Positions 8,368 through 15,560 of a DNA stretch of 16,425 nt are shown here, one piece after another. The position numbers and the translations under genes were made by a program. The stretch comes from Willaertia magna (lineage: Eukaryota > Heterolobosea > Eutetramitea > Acrasida > Naegleriidae). The notes under the pieces are model-generated. The model did not search any database. It was not told the origin of the DNA and saw only the letters and a program-made list of their open reading frames with translations. Numbering within the stretch: the stretch's first letter is position 1; each line of letters opens with the position of its first letter. The stretch covers positions 1-16,425 of the forward strand of contig CADWAF010001636.1 in assembly GCA_902984215.1 (NCBI GenBank). Direction: 5' to 3'.

Positions 8368-8375
8368 ATTAAAAA
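8368..8375. repeat. right target-site duplication
   Basis: Exact copy of the left 8-bp ATTAAAAA, directly abutting the right tip of the element. Confidence 0.8.
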
Positions 8376-8462
8376 TAACTAGTATTTACTGATTGGGTTG
8401 GGGACCTCTCGGGAACTCTCAGTGCTGTAGATTTAAAACTTTTCAAAAAAAAATTAAAAAAA

Positions 8463-9455
8463 ATGTCACTATTCGATATTGATGATAATCTTTTTTGTTT
8501 TATAATTTTTAATTATTTAGATGACAGATCACTAATTGAATTGTCTTTAACTTGTAAAACTTTTTACAAATTAATTGAAGGAAATGAAGAATTTAATTTT
8601 TGGAAAATAAAATTTAATAATTATTTAAATCTTTTTTTACAAAATAACGTTATTCCATTATCTCATAAAAGTACTAACAACAATGTCCATTCAAATAAAG
8701 AACCTAAACTATCTTTAACAGAAGAAAATAAATTAACATTAATTAATGAAAGAATTTCTAAATTTCTAAATGTTTACAAAAATAAAATGTTTCAAAACTT
8801 AAACGAATTAAATATTGATAAAATAAAATATATTTTATTAAAACATAAATATATTTTTTTAAAACCAAATAAAGAAATTAATATCTATCCTAACCAAATT
8901 TATCCATATTACAATGATTTTCATACCTTAGCTTCATTAGATCAAAAATTTTGGCGCACATTTTACTCAAAAATCATTTTAAAACCAAAAAATATTTATC
9001 ACTGTTGTATTTTACTTTCTTATTTTAATCAAGAAGAAGAACGTTATGATAATTCATGGCAAATCTTAATTGGAATAGAAACAAATATTAATAAACCATT
9101 TATAGAAACATTATTATCTTTTAATAGTGGAAAACATAATAATAATGAAGAAAGAAAGTATGAAGATTTTGGGTTTGGATATTGTGTAAAGTCAGATGCC
9201 TTAATAGAGAATGGTTGTACTAGTTATAATGTGAAAACTGTTAATAATGGAGGTGATTGTATTGGTGTAAAGATTGATTTTATGAAGGAAGGGGAAGCTT
9301 CACTTACTTTTTATTTAAAGAATGGTGAAGAAAGAAATTATAAAAAGAAAGTGAATAGTAAAAAGGAATATCAATTTGTTGTTAGTTTAGTAAGATCTAA
9401 ACAATTAATTACATTATTTCCATGGGATGGAAATGTTGAGAATTTAAAATATTAG
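8463..9455 (+). CDS. F-box protein with C-terminal SPRY-like domain
   Basis: A 330-residue frame, ATG in an A-rich context and TAG at 9453-9455. Residues 5-50 are an F-box (DIDDNLFCFIIFNYLDDRSL, then the usual LSLTCKTFYKL ending and a Trp near 47). A Lys/Asn-rich linker spans about 60-165. Residues 175-318 look like a SPRY/B30.2 beta-sandwich: WQILIGIE, FGFGYCV, GDCIGVKIDF, ASLTFYLKNGEE, and a closing YQFVVSLVRSKQLITLF. By family knowledge an F-box plus SPRY protein would be a substrate adaptor of an SCF-type ubiquitin ligase; the substrate is unknown. Promoter elements must lie in the ~90 bp between the MITE and the ATG, or inside the MITE itself. No introns are needed. Confidence 0.82.
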   Translation: MSLFDIDDNLFCFIIFNYLDDRSLIELSLTCKTFYKLIEGNEEFNFWKIKFNNYLNLFLQNNVIPLSHKSTNNNVHSNKEPKLSLTEENKLTLINERISKFLNVYKNKMFQNLNELNIDKIKYILLKHKYIFLKPNKEINIYPNQIYPYYNDFHTLASLDQKFWRTFYSKIILKPKNIYHCCILLSYFNQEEERYDNSWQILIGIETNINKPFIETLLSFNSGKHNNNEERKYEDFGFGYCVKSDALIENGCTSYNVKTVNNGGDCIGVKIDFMKEGEASLTFYLKNGEERNYKKKVNSKKEYQFVVSLVRSKQLITLFPWDGNVENLKY

Positions 9456-9521
9456 CGCAGTTGATCAGGGTTGTTTACAATAATGATTGCTTCAGACTAT
9501 TTTTAGGAAAGTATTTGGTTG

Positions 9522-9527
9522 AATAAA
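9522..9527 (+). terminator. possible polyadenylation signal for the F-box/SPRY gene
   Basis: AATAAA 67 bases after the stop codon. Supported by position only. Confidence 0.3.
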
Positions 9528-10556
9528 GAAAATATAACTTTAACGGACACATCATTTCAGTCAACTAGGCATGCTAATTCAATTAAAGTGGAAAGTCAAT
9601 TGTAATTAATTAATTTTAACAAAAAAAATTAATTTCTCCAACTTATTCACAACAGAACTTTCCTCCTGCTCCTTTTGTAAATTTGACCTTTGTAATAGAA
9701 CATTAGTTTTTGTAAAAAGTAATGTATAAATGTTTTCGTTCGCCTTTGGGACATGTAATGTTACCGTTTTTCATTCCTTTTTTTCAAATTACTTATCAGT
9801 CATAAATTAGAAGAAGAAAAAAGAAAATTCTCCAAAAATTACTATAGAGAATATCTCCAAATTTTAGAAATAGCAAAACTTAAAAGTAAATTTACTTTAT
9901 TAGTGTTGCATTTCGTGTTATCCTACTATCTTTTAAAAAAACATTCGCATAAATTCGTTGAGGGATTGTATAAGGTGAGACTACTTTCTTTTTATTGTAG
10001 TGGTGGTTTTTGTGGTTGTTTTAAATCAACTGTGACTTGTAAAAAACACATTAAAAAAAAATTGTCAAAAGAACACTTATAACTTGTTTATTGTAAACTA
10101 TAAAACAATACTTTACAATACACAACAATACACCTAACTCATACTATCTACCTTTTCCGTATAATCTTACATTTTTATACTGGAGACACCATTCACATCA
10201 ATTTTTACCACTTGGAGCACCAATCCACTCTACATTTGGACTTTCAATAGGAAATCTCAAAAAACAGAGAGAAAAAGAGAGAAACATCCATCTTCACAGA
10301 AGACTCTGCTCATTTTTCATTTTTTCCAAAAAACAAAAAATAGTTTGTTGTTGTTATCTTCCACAACAGAGCAACATATACCCTTGCCTTGATTGCTGCT
10401 TTTTTGCTTGCTTGCTTGGATAAATTTTTGTGTGATAAATTTATTTGATAAGAATTAATAAGAATTTTTGTTATAAATTTTATTTATTGGAGTGTAATAT
10501 CATTTTGTACATTATTTTAATTTATTAAAACGTAAACGTAAGGAAAATATATAAAA

Positions 10557-10575
10557 ACAATAACAACAACAACAA
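10557..10575 (+). repeat. AAC microsatellite before the TLK start
   Basis: AACAATAACAACAACAACAA immediately precedes the ATG. Such A/C-rich leaders lack structure and fit a start-proximal 5' UTR. Confidence 0.6.
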
Positions 10576-10576
10576 T

Positions 10577-13402
10577 ATGGTTAATAATGAAAGTAATTCT
10601 TCCTCTTCAAATGAAGGAAATAATTTAAATAACTCGGATGAAGAAGGTGAAGAAATAAACAATAATAACAATAAACAACATCTTAGAGAACATCAAGAAT
10701 TTCAACAACAAAGGTTTATGATGTCTGATAATATGGATGACTATGAAGATGATAATCATCTATATAATAACAATAATAATAACCAACAATTCTCTACTTT
10801 TAATATGCAACAACCTCCAAATCCACCATCTACAACTACATCCAAACCTCAAGTAAATAAATCCCAAAGTAGTGGATCATCCTCTCTATCTAATCAAGCC
10901 TTCCAAAGAAATACTTATGATAACAATCAATTACCTACTTCACTACCCAATGTTTCCTCAAAAGCCAAAGGTCTTTCAGCTGCAAAGAAACGTAGACGTT
11001 TTACTGCTGAGGAAGATAGAAAAATTAAAGAAGGAATTGCAAAGTATAAGAAGGATCATGGTGGAAATAATATTGATTGGGATGGGGTAACTAAATTAGC
11101 AGGAATTGATAGAACTAAAGATCAGATAAGAAGCAGATATATGAGAATGAAAAAGGATTCAGATGATGTACCTGGATCGTCATCATCATCATCAAAGAAC
11201 ATACAAAATAGTTCAAGTAATCAAAGTAATGCAGAGATGCATCAACAAAACTCAAATAATGAAATTATAGAACCAATGAATACAGATATGAATCAAACGA
11301 TGGAAAGTTCTACAAAGAAACAAAAAACTTTACCTCAAATGTTTGCAAATAATCAATCAGGCTTGGTTAATACTGCTTCTAATGGATCTAATGGGATAGT
11401 TAATGCAAATAGTGGTAGTAATCATCAACAACAATATGTAAATACAAATGGAGGAGTATCTTCTAGTAGTAATGCTGAAAGAATGTTTATTCATGGAGGA
11501 TCTAATAGTAATAGTATGTTTAGTGATGCAAGTAACAGTAATTCATTATCATTCGGAGGAGCTAATAATATAGGAAATGTTGGAAATACTAATAGTAATA
11601 ATAGTACAATGCATAGTATCGGTGCTATCATTACTAACAATAATAGTAACAGTAAAATAAGTAATAATAATAATGAGATGATAACATCTAGTCAACAACA
11701 ACAACAATATATTAGAAATTTACAGTCGGAGATTGAACAGTTGAGAAGTACAATGAATCAAAAGGATAAACAATTAGAATTTTTAGAAACTAAAGCTAAA
11801 GGTTTAGACTCTGATGTTATTCAATTAAAGAATATATTACAAGACTATGAGAATAAAGGAATGAGTAAAGACAAAAGGTTTAGAGAGATTTTAATACAAT
11901 TATTAAGAGAAAAAGCTGAAAGAGAAAGACAAGAAGATAAAAGAAAAGTTAATGAGAAATCTATAACTATTGGTACAATAACTTATCAAAAAGGCTTAGA
12001 CGTTTATGAAGTTTGGCAAGATGGTACTCAATTCCAGCAATTAAAAGAATGTTATAATTCAATAATATCGGAAAGAGATAAATTAGAGAAATTAAAGAAG
12101 AATATACAAAAACAAAGACAACAATTAAGAAAAGAACAAACAAATCATCAAAACTCGAATGATGTAGATTATTTAAGAAGATTAGAAGAACAAATGAATG
12201 ATTTAAATGAACAAGAAGAAGCAGTTAAGATTTCATTAAATCAATTGAAGAAAGAAGAAGCACAAAATTTAGCTGAACAAGAAAAATTATTAATTGAGAA
12301 ATCTATTCAAATAAGAGAAATTAAAAGAATTAGAGATCAAGAAAGATCAATGTTTAAGAATTATCCTATCATTGGACATCAAAAATATATTCCAACGACA
12401 TCTGAAGGTCCTGGCATTCCACAAATTAATGGACAACAACCACCACCTGGAAATCATCATGAATACTTTTTAATGAAGATGTTAGGTAAAGGTGGGTTTA
12501 GTGAAGTATATAAAGCATACGATTTAACTGAATTTAAAGTAGTTGCATGTAAAATTCATCAATTAAATCCAAATTGGAAAGAACATCGTAAAGAGAATTA
12601 TATTAAGCATGTTTTAAGAGAATGTCAAATTAATCAAAGCATTAACCATGATAAATTAATTAAGATGTATGATACATTTGTTTTTGATAATAATACATTT
12701 GTGACTGTATTGGAATATTGTGAAGGATCAGATTTAGATTTGTACATTAAAAAACATCAAAGAATACCTGAAAGAGAGGCTAAAAACATTATTGCACAAG
12801 TGTTTAGTGGTTTAAATTATTTAGCTCAACAGAAGCAAAAGATTATACACTACGATTTAAAACCTGCAAATATATTATTCGATAAAGATGGTAACATTAA
12901 GATTACAGATTTTGGTTTATCTAAAATTATGGAGGAAGAAGATAAAGATATTGAATTGACATCACAAGGTGCAGGTACTTATTGGTATTTGCCTCCAGAA
13001 TGTTTTCATAATCCATCAGGTGAAGGTCCTCCACCAAAGATCTCTAATAAGGTTGACGTTTGGTCTGCTGGTGTAATCTTTTATCAAATGCTTTATGGTT
13101 GTAAACCTTTTGGTAATAATTTATCTCAGCAAAAGATTTTAAGTGAAGGTACAATTATTAATGCAACTCAAGTTAGTTTTCCTGATAAACCACATGTGTC
13201 AGAAGAGGCAAAAGAATTTATCCAAAAGTGTTTAACTCATGATATGAATAAGAGACCTGATGTTAAAGCTTTATATAGTGATTCTTATTTGAGGGGTAGT
13301 GCACCTACTTCAAAGAGTAGTTCAAAAAAGAAAGAGAAAGAGAGTAATAGTAGGGATAATAGTAACAGTGGTCCTGTCAGTTTTCATTCTTTTATGCAAT
13401 AA
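10577..13402 (+). CDS. TLK: Tousled-like protein kinase with N-terminal Myb/SANT-like domain
   Basis: A single frame of 941 residues. Residues 1-135 are low complexity (Asn, Ser, Gln). Residues 139-192 form a Myb/SANT-like domain: RRRFTAEEDRKIKEGIAKY, then IDWDGVTKLAG, then RTKDQIRSRYMRMKKD, with Phe, Trp and Tyr at the three aromatic positions. A Ser/Asn-rich linker follows, then a long charged coiled-coil region (about 375-595), as in TLKs. The kinase domain (about 630-905) has all key motifs: GKGGFSEV (637-644), Lys659, Glu682, HYDLKPAN with Asp760, DFG at 778-780, and the very TLK-specific stretches DIELTSQGAGTYWYLPPECF and KISNKVDVWS. TLKs are nuclear Ser/Thr kinases that phosphorylate the histone chaperone Asf1 and act in chromatin assembly. 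A charged Ser/Lys tail ends the protein. Kinase identity is near certain; the Myb/SANT addition is unusual. Confidence 0.95.
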   Translation: MVNNESNSSSSNEGNNLNNSDEEGEEINNNNNKQHLREHQEFQQQRFMMSDNMDDYEDDNHLYNNNNNNQQFSTFNMQQPPNPPSTTTSKPQVNKSQSSGSSSLSNQAFQRNTYDNNQLPTSLPNVSSKAKGLSAAKKRRRFTAEEDRKIKEGIAKYKKDHGGNNIDWDGVTKLAGIDRTKDQIRSRYMRMKKDSDDVPGSSSSSSKNIQNSSSNQSNAEMHQQNSNNEIIEPMNTDMNQTMESSTKKQKTLPQMFANNQSGLVNTASNGSNGIVNANSGSNHQQQYVNTNGGVSSSSNAERMFIHGGSNSNSMFSDASNSNSLSFGGANNIGNVGNTNSNNSTMHSIGAIITNNNSNSKISNNNNEMITSSQQQQQYIRNLQSEIEQLRSTMNQKDKQLEFLETKAKGLDSDVIQLKNILQDYENKGMSKDKRFREILIQLLREKAERERQEDKRKVNEKSITIGTITYQKGLDVYEVWQDGTQFQQLKECYNSIISERDKLEKLKKNIQKQRQQLRKEQTNHQNSNDVDYLRRLEEQMNDLNEQEEAVKISLNQLKKEEAQNLAEQEKLLIEKSIQIREIKRIRDQERSMFKNYPIIGHQKYIPTTSEGPGIPQINGQQPPPGNHHEYFLMKMLGKGGFSEVYKAYDLTEFKVVACKIHQLNPNWKEHRKENYIKHVLRECQINQSINHDKLIKMYDTFVFDNNTFVTVLEYCEGSDLDLYIKKHQRIPEREAKNIIAQVFSGLNYLAQQKQKIIHYDLKPANILFDKDGNIKITDFGLSKIMEEEDKDIELTSQGAGTYWYLPPECFHNPSGEGPPPKISNKVDVWSAGVIFYQMLYGCKPFGNNLSQQKILSEGTIINATQVSFPDKPHVSEEAKEFIQKCLTHDMNKRPDVKALYSDSYLRGSAPTSKSSSKKKEKESNSRDNSNSGPVSFHSFMQ

Positions 13403-13504
13403 TAATTAATTTATTATTTAATTTTGTGCGATTTGTGTTAAATTTATAAGCGCATTTATGTAAAAGATTTGCGTTTTACTAAGAGTTTCAATTAGTACGC
13501 CAAA

Positions 13505-13510
13505 AATAAA
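13505..13510 (+). terminator. possible polyadenylation signal for the TLK gene
   Basis: AATAAA about 100 bases after the TLK stop; another AATAAA lies at about 13555. Supported by position only. Confidence 0.3.
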
Positions 13511-13569
13511 CTTTGGTTGTCTGTCATCTATTTAATTTGCCTCTAAATTAAACAATAAAGTTGACTTAA

Positions 13570-13628
13570 TTAACTATAAGCTAAAAGTAATAGAAGCAAA
13601 CATTAACTATAAGCTTATAGTAATAGAA
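13570..13628. repeat. direct repeat of a 26-bp unit, period 33
   Basis: Copies at 13570-13595 and 13603-13628 share TTAACTATAAGCT and AGTAATAGAA and differ at two bases, with a 7-bp spacer. The second copy contains a perfect 14-bp palindrome CTATAAGCTTATAG. The pair lies just upstream of the 5S-like element. Confidence 0.8.
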
Positions 13629-13638
13629 TAGAATAATA

Positions 13639-13719
13639 GAAAATATCTACGGCCATCTCATCCCGTCCGATTTGAGAAGTTAAGCACAGTAGGACTACAT
13701 TAGTACTGTGAATATTTTC
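13639..13719 (+). ncRNA. miniature 5S-rRNA-like element (compact RNA or 5S pseudogene)
   Basis: The core 13647-13710 carries recognisable 5S rRNA strings in the right order: CTACGGCCAT at the 5' side, CCCGTCCGA (loop C), GAAGTTAAGC (pol III A-box region) and TTAGTACTG. Compared with a normal ~120-nt 5S, about 20 nt of the helix II/III strand and most of the 3' third are missing, so this is not a normal 5S gene. A three-way junction can still be drawn. A terminal stem GAAAATAT/ATATTTTC (13639-13646 with 13712-13719) encloses the core exactly. Hairpin TCTCA/TGAGA (13656-13660 with 13673-13677) and a 7-bp hairpin CACAGTA/TACTGTG (13685-13691 with 13704-13710) branch from it. A TTTT run about 20 nt downstream could stop pol III. 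Whether it is transcribed is unknown; a decayed 5S copy is the simpler reading. Confidence 0.5.
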
Positions 13720-13792
13720 CATTTATTTATTGTTCTTTCTTTTATTTTCTCTTAAAGAGAGTTTTGTTTGCTGCTCTTGTGCTCATGTGGAA

Positions 13793-13948
13793 ATGTTTGA
13801 GATTGTTTATTCAAACAACACCATTCTGCGCGATAAAGTAATAGAAATCCTTAATAAATACCCAAATTTTGTTAATAAAAGATTTGGTGTGTATAGTAGA
13901 ACACCTCTTCACATGGCTATTCAAAATGGAAATATGGTAAACAACTAA
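13793..13948 (+). pseudogene. truncated ankyrin-repeat protein fragment
   Basis: From an ATG at 13793 the frame gives 51 residues. They contain a clear ankyrin pattern, VIEILNKYPNFVNKRFG followed by SRTPLHMAIQNGN, where an intact protein would go on with further repeats. The frame ends four codons later at TAA 13946-13948. The break coincides with ATG|GTAAAC, a plausible splice donor, but I find no continuing ankyrin exon in the 330 bases before the GST gene. It is either the 5' exon of a gene whose remainder is lost or an inserted fragment. A frame upstream (from 13730) is open but adds a non-ankyrin leader. Confidence 0.5.
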
Positions 13949-14280
13949 AGATAAATTTGGAACAGATAAGCGTTGAGGAAAAAAGATAGAAAAAATAAAA
14001 AAATCAGTGTATTTCAATACTATGTTGTTGTAGTTTATAAATAAAGAGTGAGCGCCAAAATTTTTTTTACAACGAAGTGTCTTGGCCGCGGAATAGTGTG
14101 ACTGTAATTTTGTAAAGATGTACTAAAGATATTTACAAGATATTTAATATATGGCAACGGACTTCAGCGTACGCTTTAAGCAAATTAATTAAACACGTTA
14201 AGCTTCTACTACCTCTAGCAACCAATAGAAGTGAAAAAAAAGAACACAACTATTTAACACACAAACAATAAATACTATTA
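13949..14280. other. upstream region of the GST gene
   Basis: Non-coding. Two GC-rich palindromes stand out against the AT background: CCGCGG at 14086-14091 and AGCGTACGCT at 14166-14175, the latter about 105 bp before the GST start. They could be transcription-factor sites; nothing more can be shown. Confidence 0.45.
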
Positions 14281-14775
14281 ATGGCTGATACTTATGAATT
14301 AACTTATTTTCACTTTCCAGGTAAAGCAGAACCAATTAAAATGATTTTAGAAGTTGGTAATATTCCATATAAATATCATGGAATTACCTTTGAAGATTGG
14401 CCTTCCATTAAACATTCCACAAGATATGGACAAATTCCATTCTTAAAGAGAAGTAATGATAATTCAGAATTTGAATTATATCAACCCTTAGTAATTGCTA
14501 GATATTTAGCTAAAGAAAGTGGTCTATATCCAATAGATAATTATCAAGCAGCACAATCTGATGAATATGTTAATGTTGTTAAAGATCAAGTGGAAGAGTT
14601 TTATAAGGCATTCTTTGGACCAAATAAAGATGAAGATATTAAGAAGTTTTATGCAATTACATTTCCAAATGTTTTAAAGGCTTTAGAAAATCAAGTAAAG
14701 TCAACTGGTTATTTAGTAGGTAGTGGTTTAACATGGGCTGATATTTATCTTTTCGATTTAAATGGAATTGCTTAA
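14281..14775 (+). CDS. sigma-like glutathione S-transferase, C-terminally truncated
   Basis: A 164-residue frame; family members are usually about 200 residues. The N-terminal thioredoxin-like domain (1-78) is clear: YELTYFHFPGKAEPIK with a candidate catalytic Tyr9, EDWPSIK, GQIPFLK, and YQPLVIARYLAKESGLYP. The C-terminal helical domain begins (AQSDEYVNVVKDQVEEFYKA) and reaches GYLVGSGLTWADIYLFDL, then stops at NGIA. GSTs conjugate glutathione to electrophiles or act as prostaglandin-type isomerases in the cytosol. Two oddities: the usual Ser after Gln in the GSH-contacting QS motif is Pro69, and the last ~40 residues are lost. A +1 shift right after FDL gives a GST-like continuation, so the end looks frameshifted. 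The ATG at 14281 fits the family start. The enzyme is probably inactive or a pseudogene, unless the shift is an error. Confidence 0.8.
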   Translation: MADTYELTYFHFPGKAEPIKMILEVGNIPYKYHGITFEDWPSIKHSTRYGQIPFLKRSNDNSEFELYQPLVIARYLAKESGLYPIDNYQAAQSDEYVNVVKDQVEEFYKAFFGPNKDEDIKKFYAITFPNVLKALENQVKSTGYLVGSGLTWADIYLFDLNGIA

Positions 14776-14818
14776 TTTACCTGCAAAAAGTCATTCTTTA
14801 ATTGGTTCAGTGCAATAA
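14762..14818 (+). pseudogene. frameshifted C-terminal remnant of the GST
   Basis: In the next frame, the bases after the FDL codons read MELLNLPAKSHSLIGSVQ and then TAA. DL-ME-LL-NLP is what a GST would be expected to have at this point (ADxxLFDLxxxLLxLP). Removing one base in the short A-run at 14760-14762 would join it to the upstream frame. An AATAAA at 14814-14819 overlaps the new stop. Confidence 0.45.
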
Positions 14819-14897
14819 AAACTGTGACAAAAACTTCTTGAGATAGTCAGAGCTTGCAAGTAAGGTACCATTGCGCTGAATATGAAGATTACAATTT

Positions 14898-15104
14898 ATG
14901 AGAAATCTATTCAAAACCAATCAAAAGTTCACTCAAAATGATGTACTTACACTTGGGGATGATATTGAACAAATAAAAAGGGCTTTAGAAATTGAAAATG
15001 AAAAGGCAGAGTTGGTAAAAGAAGCAATAGTAATACTTAAAGAAAACTATAGCACAATTAACAATCAATCTGTTATGGTGGACATTGAACCATTTCGTGG
15101 ATAA
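14898..15104 (+). CDS. doubtful small open frame, 68 residues
   Basis: ATG to TAA with a stop codon just upstream in frame. The peptide is helical and charged (DDIEQIKRALEIENEKAELV) and ends VDIEPFRG, not low complexity, so it could be a small protein, an exon of a gene whose other exons I cannot place, or chance. No family is recognised. It follows the broken GST gene by 120 bp. Confidence 0.25.
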   Translation: MRNLFKTNQKFTQNDVLTLGDDIEQIKRALEIENEKAELVKEAIVILKENYSTINNQSVMVDIEPFRG

Positions 15105-15168
15105 AACTTATTAATATTAACTGTTCTGTACCTTTTATTCTGTACAACAAATTTAATAAACACTTTCA

Positions 15169-15188
15169 AAGAAGACAACTGTCTTCTT
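15169..15188. repeat. perfect 9-bp hairpin with 2-nt centre
   Basis: AAGAAGACA / TGTCTTCTT around a central AC. A 2-nt loop is too tight for an RNA hairpin without opening one pair, so this could equally be a palindromic DNA site. Confidence 0.7.
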
Positions 15189-15311
15189 GTCTTACAAATA
15201 ACAAACCCATTCATTGGTTCAAACATTCGTACATATTCATCATTATCTTTCTGTTGTATAAAGAAGTTTAAATGGGTTATAAAGAATTAAAAAGGAAAGA
15301 GATCTCGATTT

Positions 15312-15451
15312 ATATTCACATACCAGCAAAGAACATACTTTGATTTATAGCTAGTCAAACCTCAAAATAGTGTATAATGACTCTTCACATGCATACCAAA
15401 GGGAAATTGTCGGCCATTAAACAATAATCACTGCCAAATATATGTGAATAT
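15312..15451. repeat. 11-bp inverted repeat, arms 118 bp apart
   Basis: ATATTCACATA at 15312-15322 is exactly complementary to TATGTGAATAT at 15441-15451, about 110 bp before the downstream start. Paired factor-binding sites are possible; no target duplication is visible, so a mobile element is not supported. Confidence 0.6.
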
Positions 15452-15560
15452 TCCCTAATTTTTGGTAAATTTTGCTCTGTTTTGAAAATCAATCCTATAT
15501 GAAAATTACTATAAAAACGAAAGATGTCAATTCATTTCACACCATCAAAAAAAAATAACA

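Larger units (their letters stand above)
9456..10576. other. intergenic region and probable TLK 5' leader
   Basis: No gene with a start codon is visible. One plus-strand frame (9759-10082) is open for 107 codons but has no ATG; its first half reads like protein (LEEEKRKFSKNYYREYLQIL) and its end is low complexity. It could be an exon, a decayed gene piece or chance. The 10300-10576 part is pyrimidine- and A-rich and ends in an AAC-rich microsatellite (10557-10575) touching the kinase ATG, as expected of a leader. Confidence 0.5.
13403..13638. other. 3' flank of TLK
   Basis: Non-coding. It contains the TLK 3' UTR candidates and ends in a short direct repeat. No gene is seen. Confidence 0.6.
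15105..15560. other. intergenic region upstream of the strictosidine-synthase-like gene
   Basis: Non-coding. It holds a tight 9-bp hairpin (15169-15188) and an 11-bp inverted repeat with distant arms (15312-15322 with 15441-15451). The last 60 bases, ending CATCAAAAAAAAATAACA before the ATG, look like a short A-rich leader. Confidence 0.55.

Noticed and set aside
10872..11090. 72-residue frame inside the TLK gene
   Set aside because: An out-of-frame shadow of the TLK coding sequence.
13647..13710. A normal functional 5S rRNA gene
   Set aside because: About 20 nt of the helix II/III region and most of the 3' third are absent, so it cannot be a standard 5S.
13811..14017. 68-residue minus-strand frame opposite the ankyrin fragment
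   Set aside because: It is antisense to the clear ankyrin motif and has no domain of its own.
15216..15224. GGTTCAAAC as a tRNA B box
   Set aside because: No flanking complementary stem and no A box at the right distance.
15312..15451. Second transposon with inverted repeats
   Set aside because: The arms are only 11 bp and no target-site duplication flanks them.
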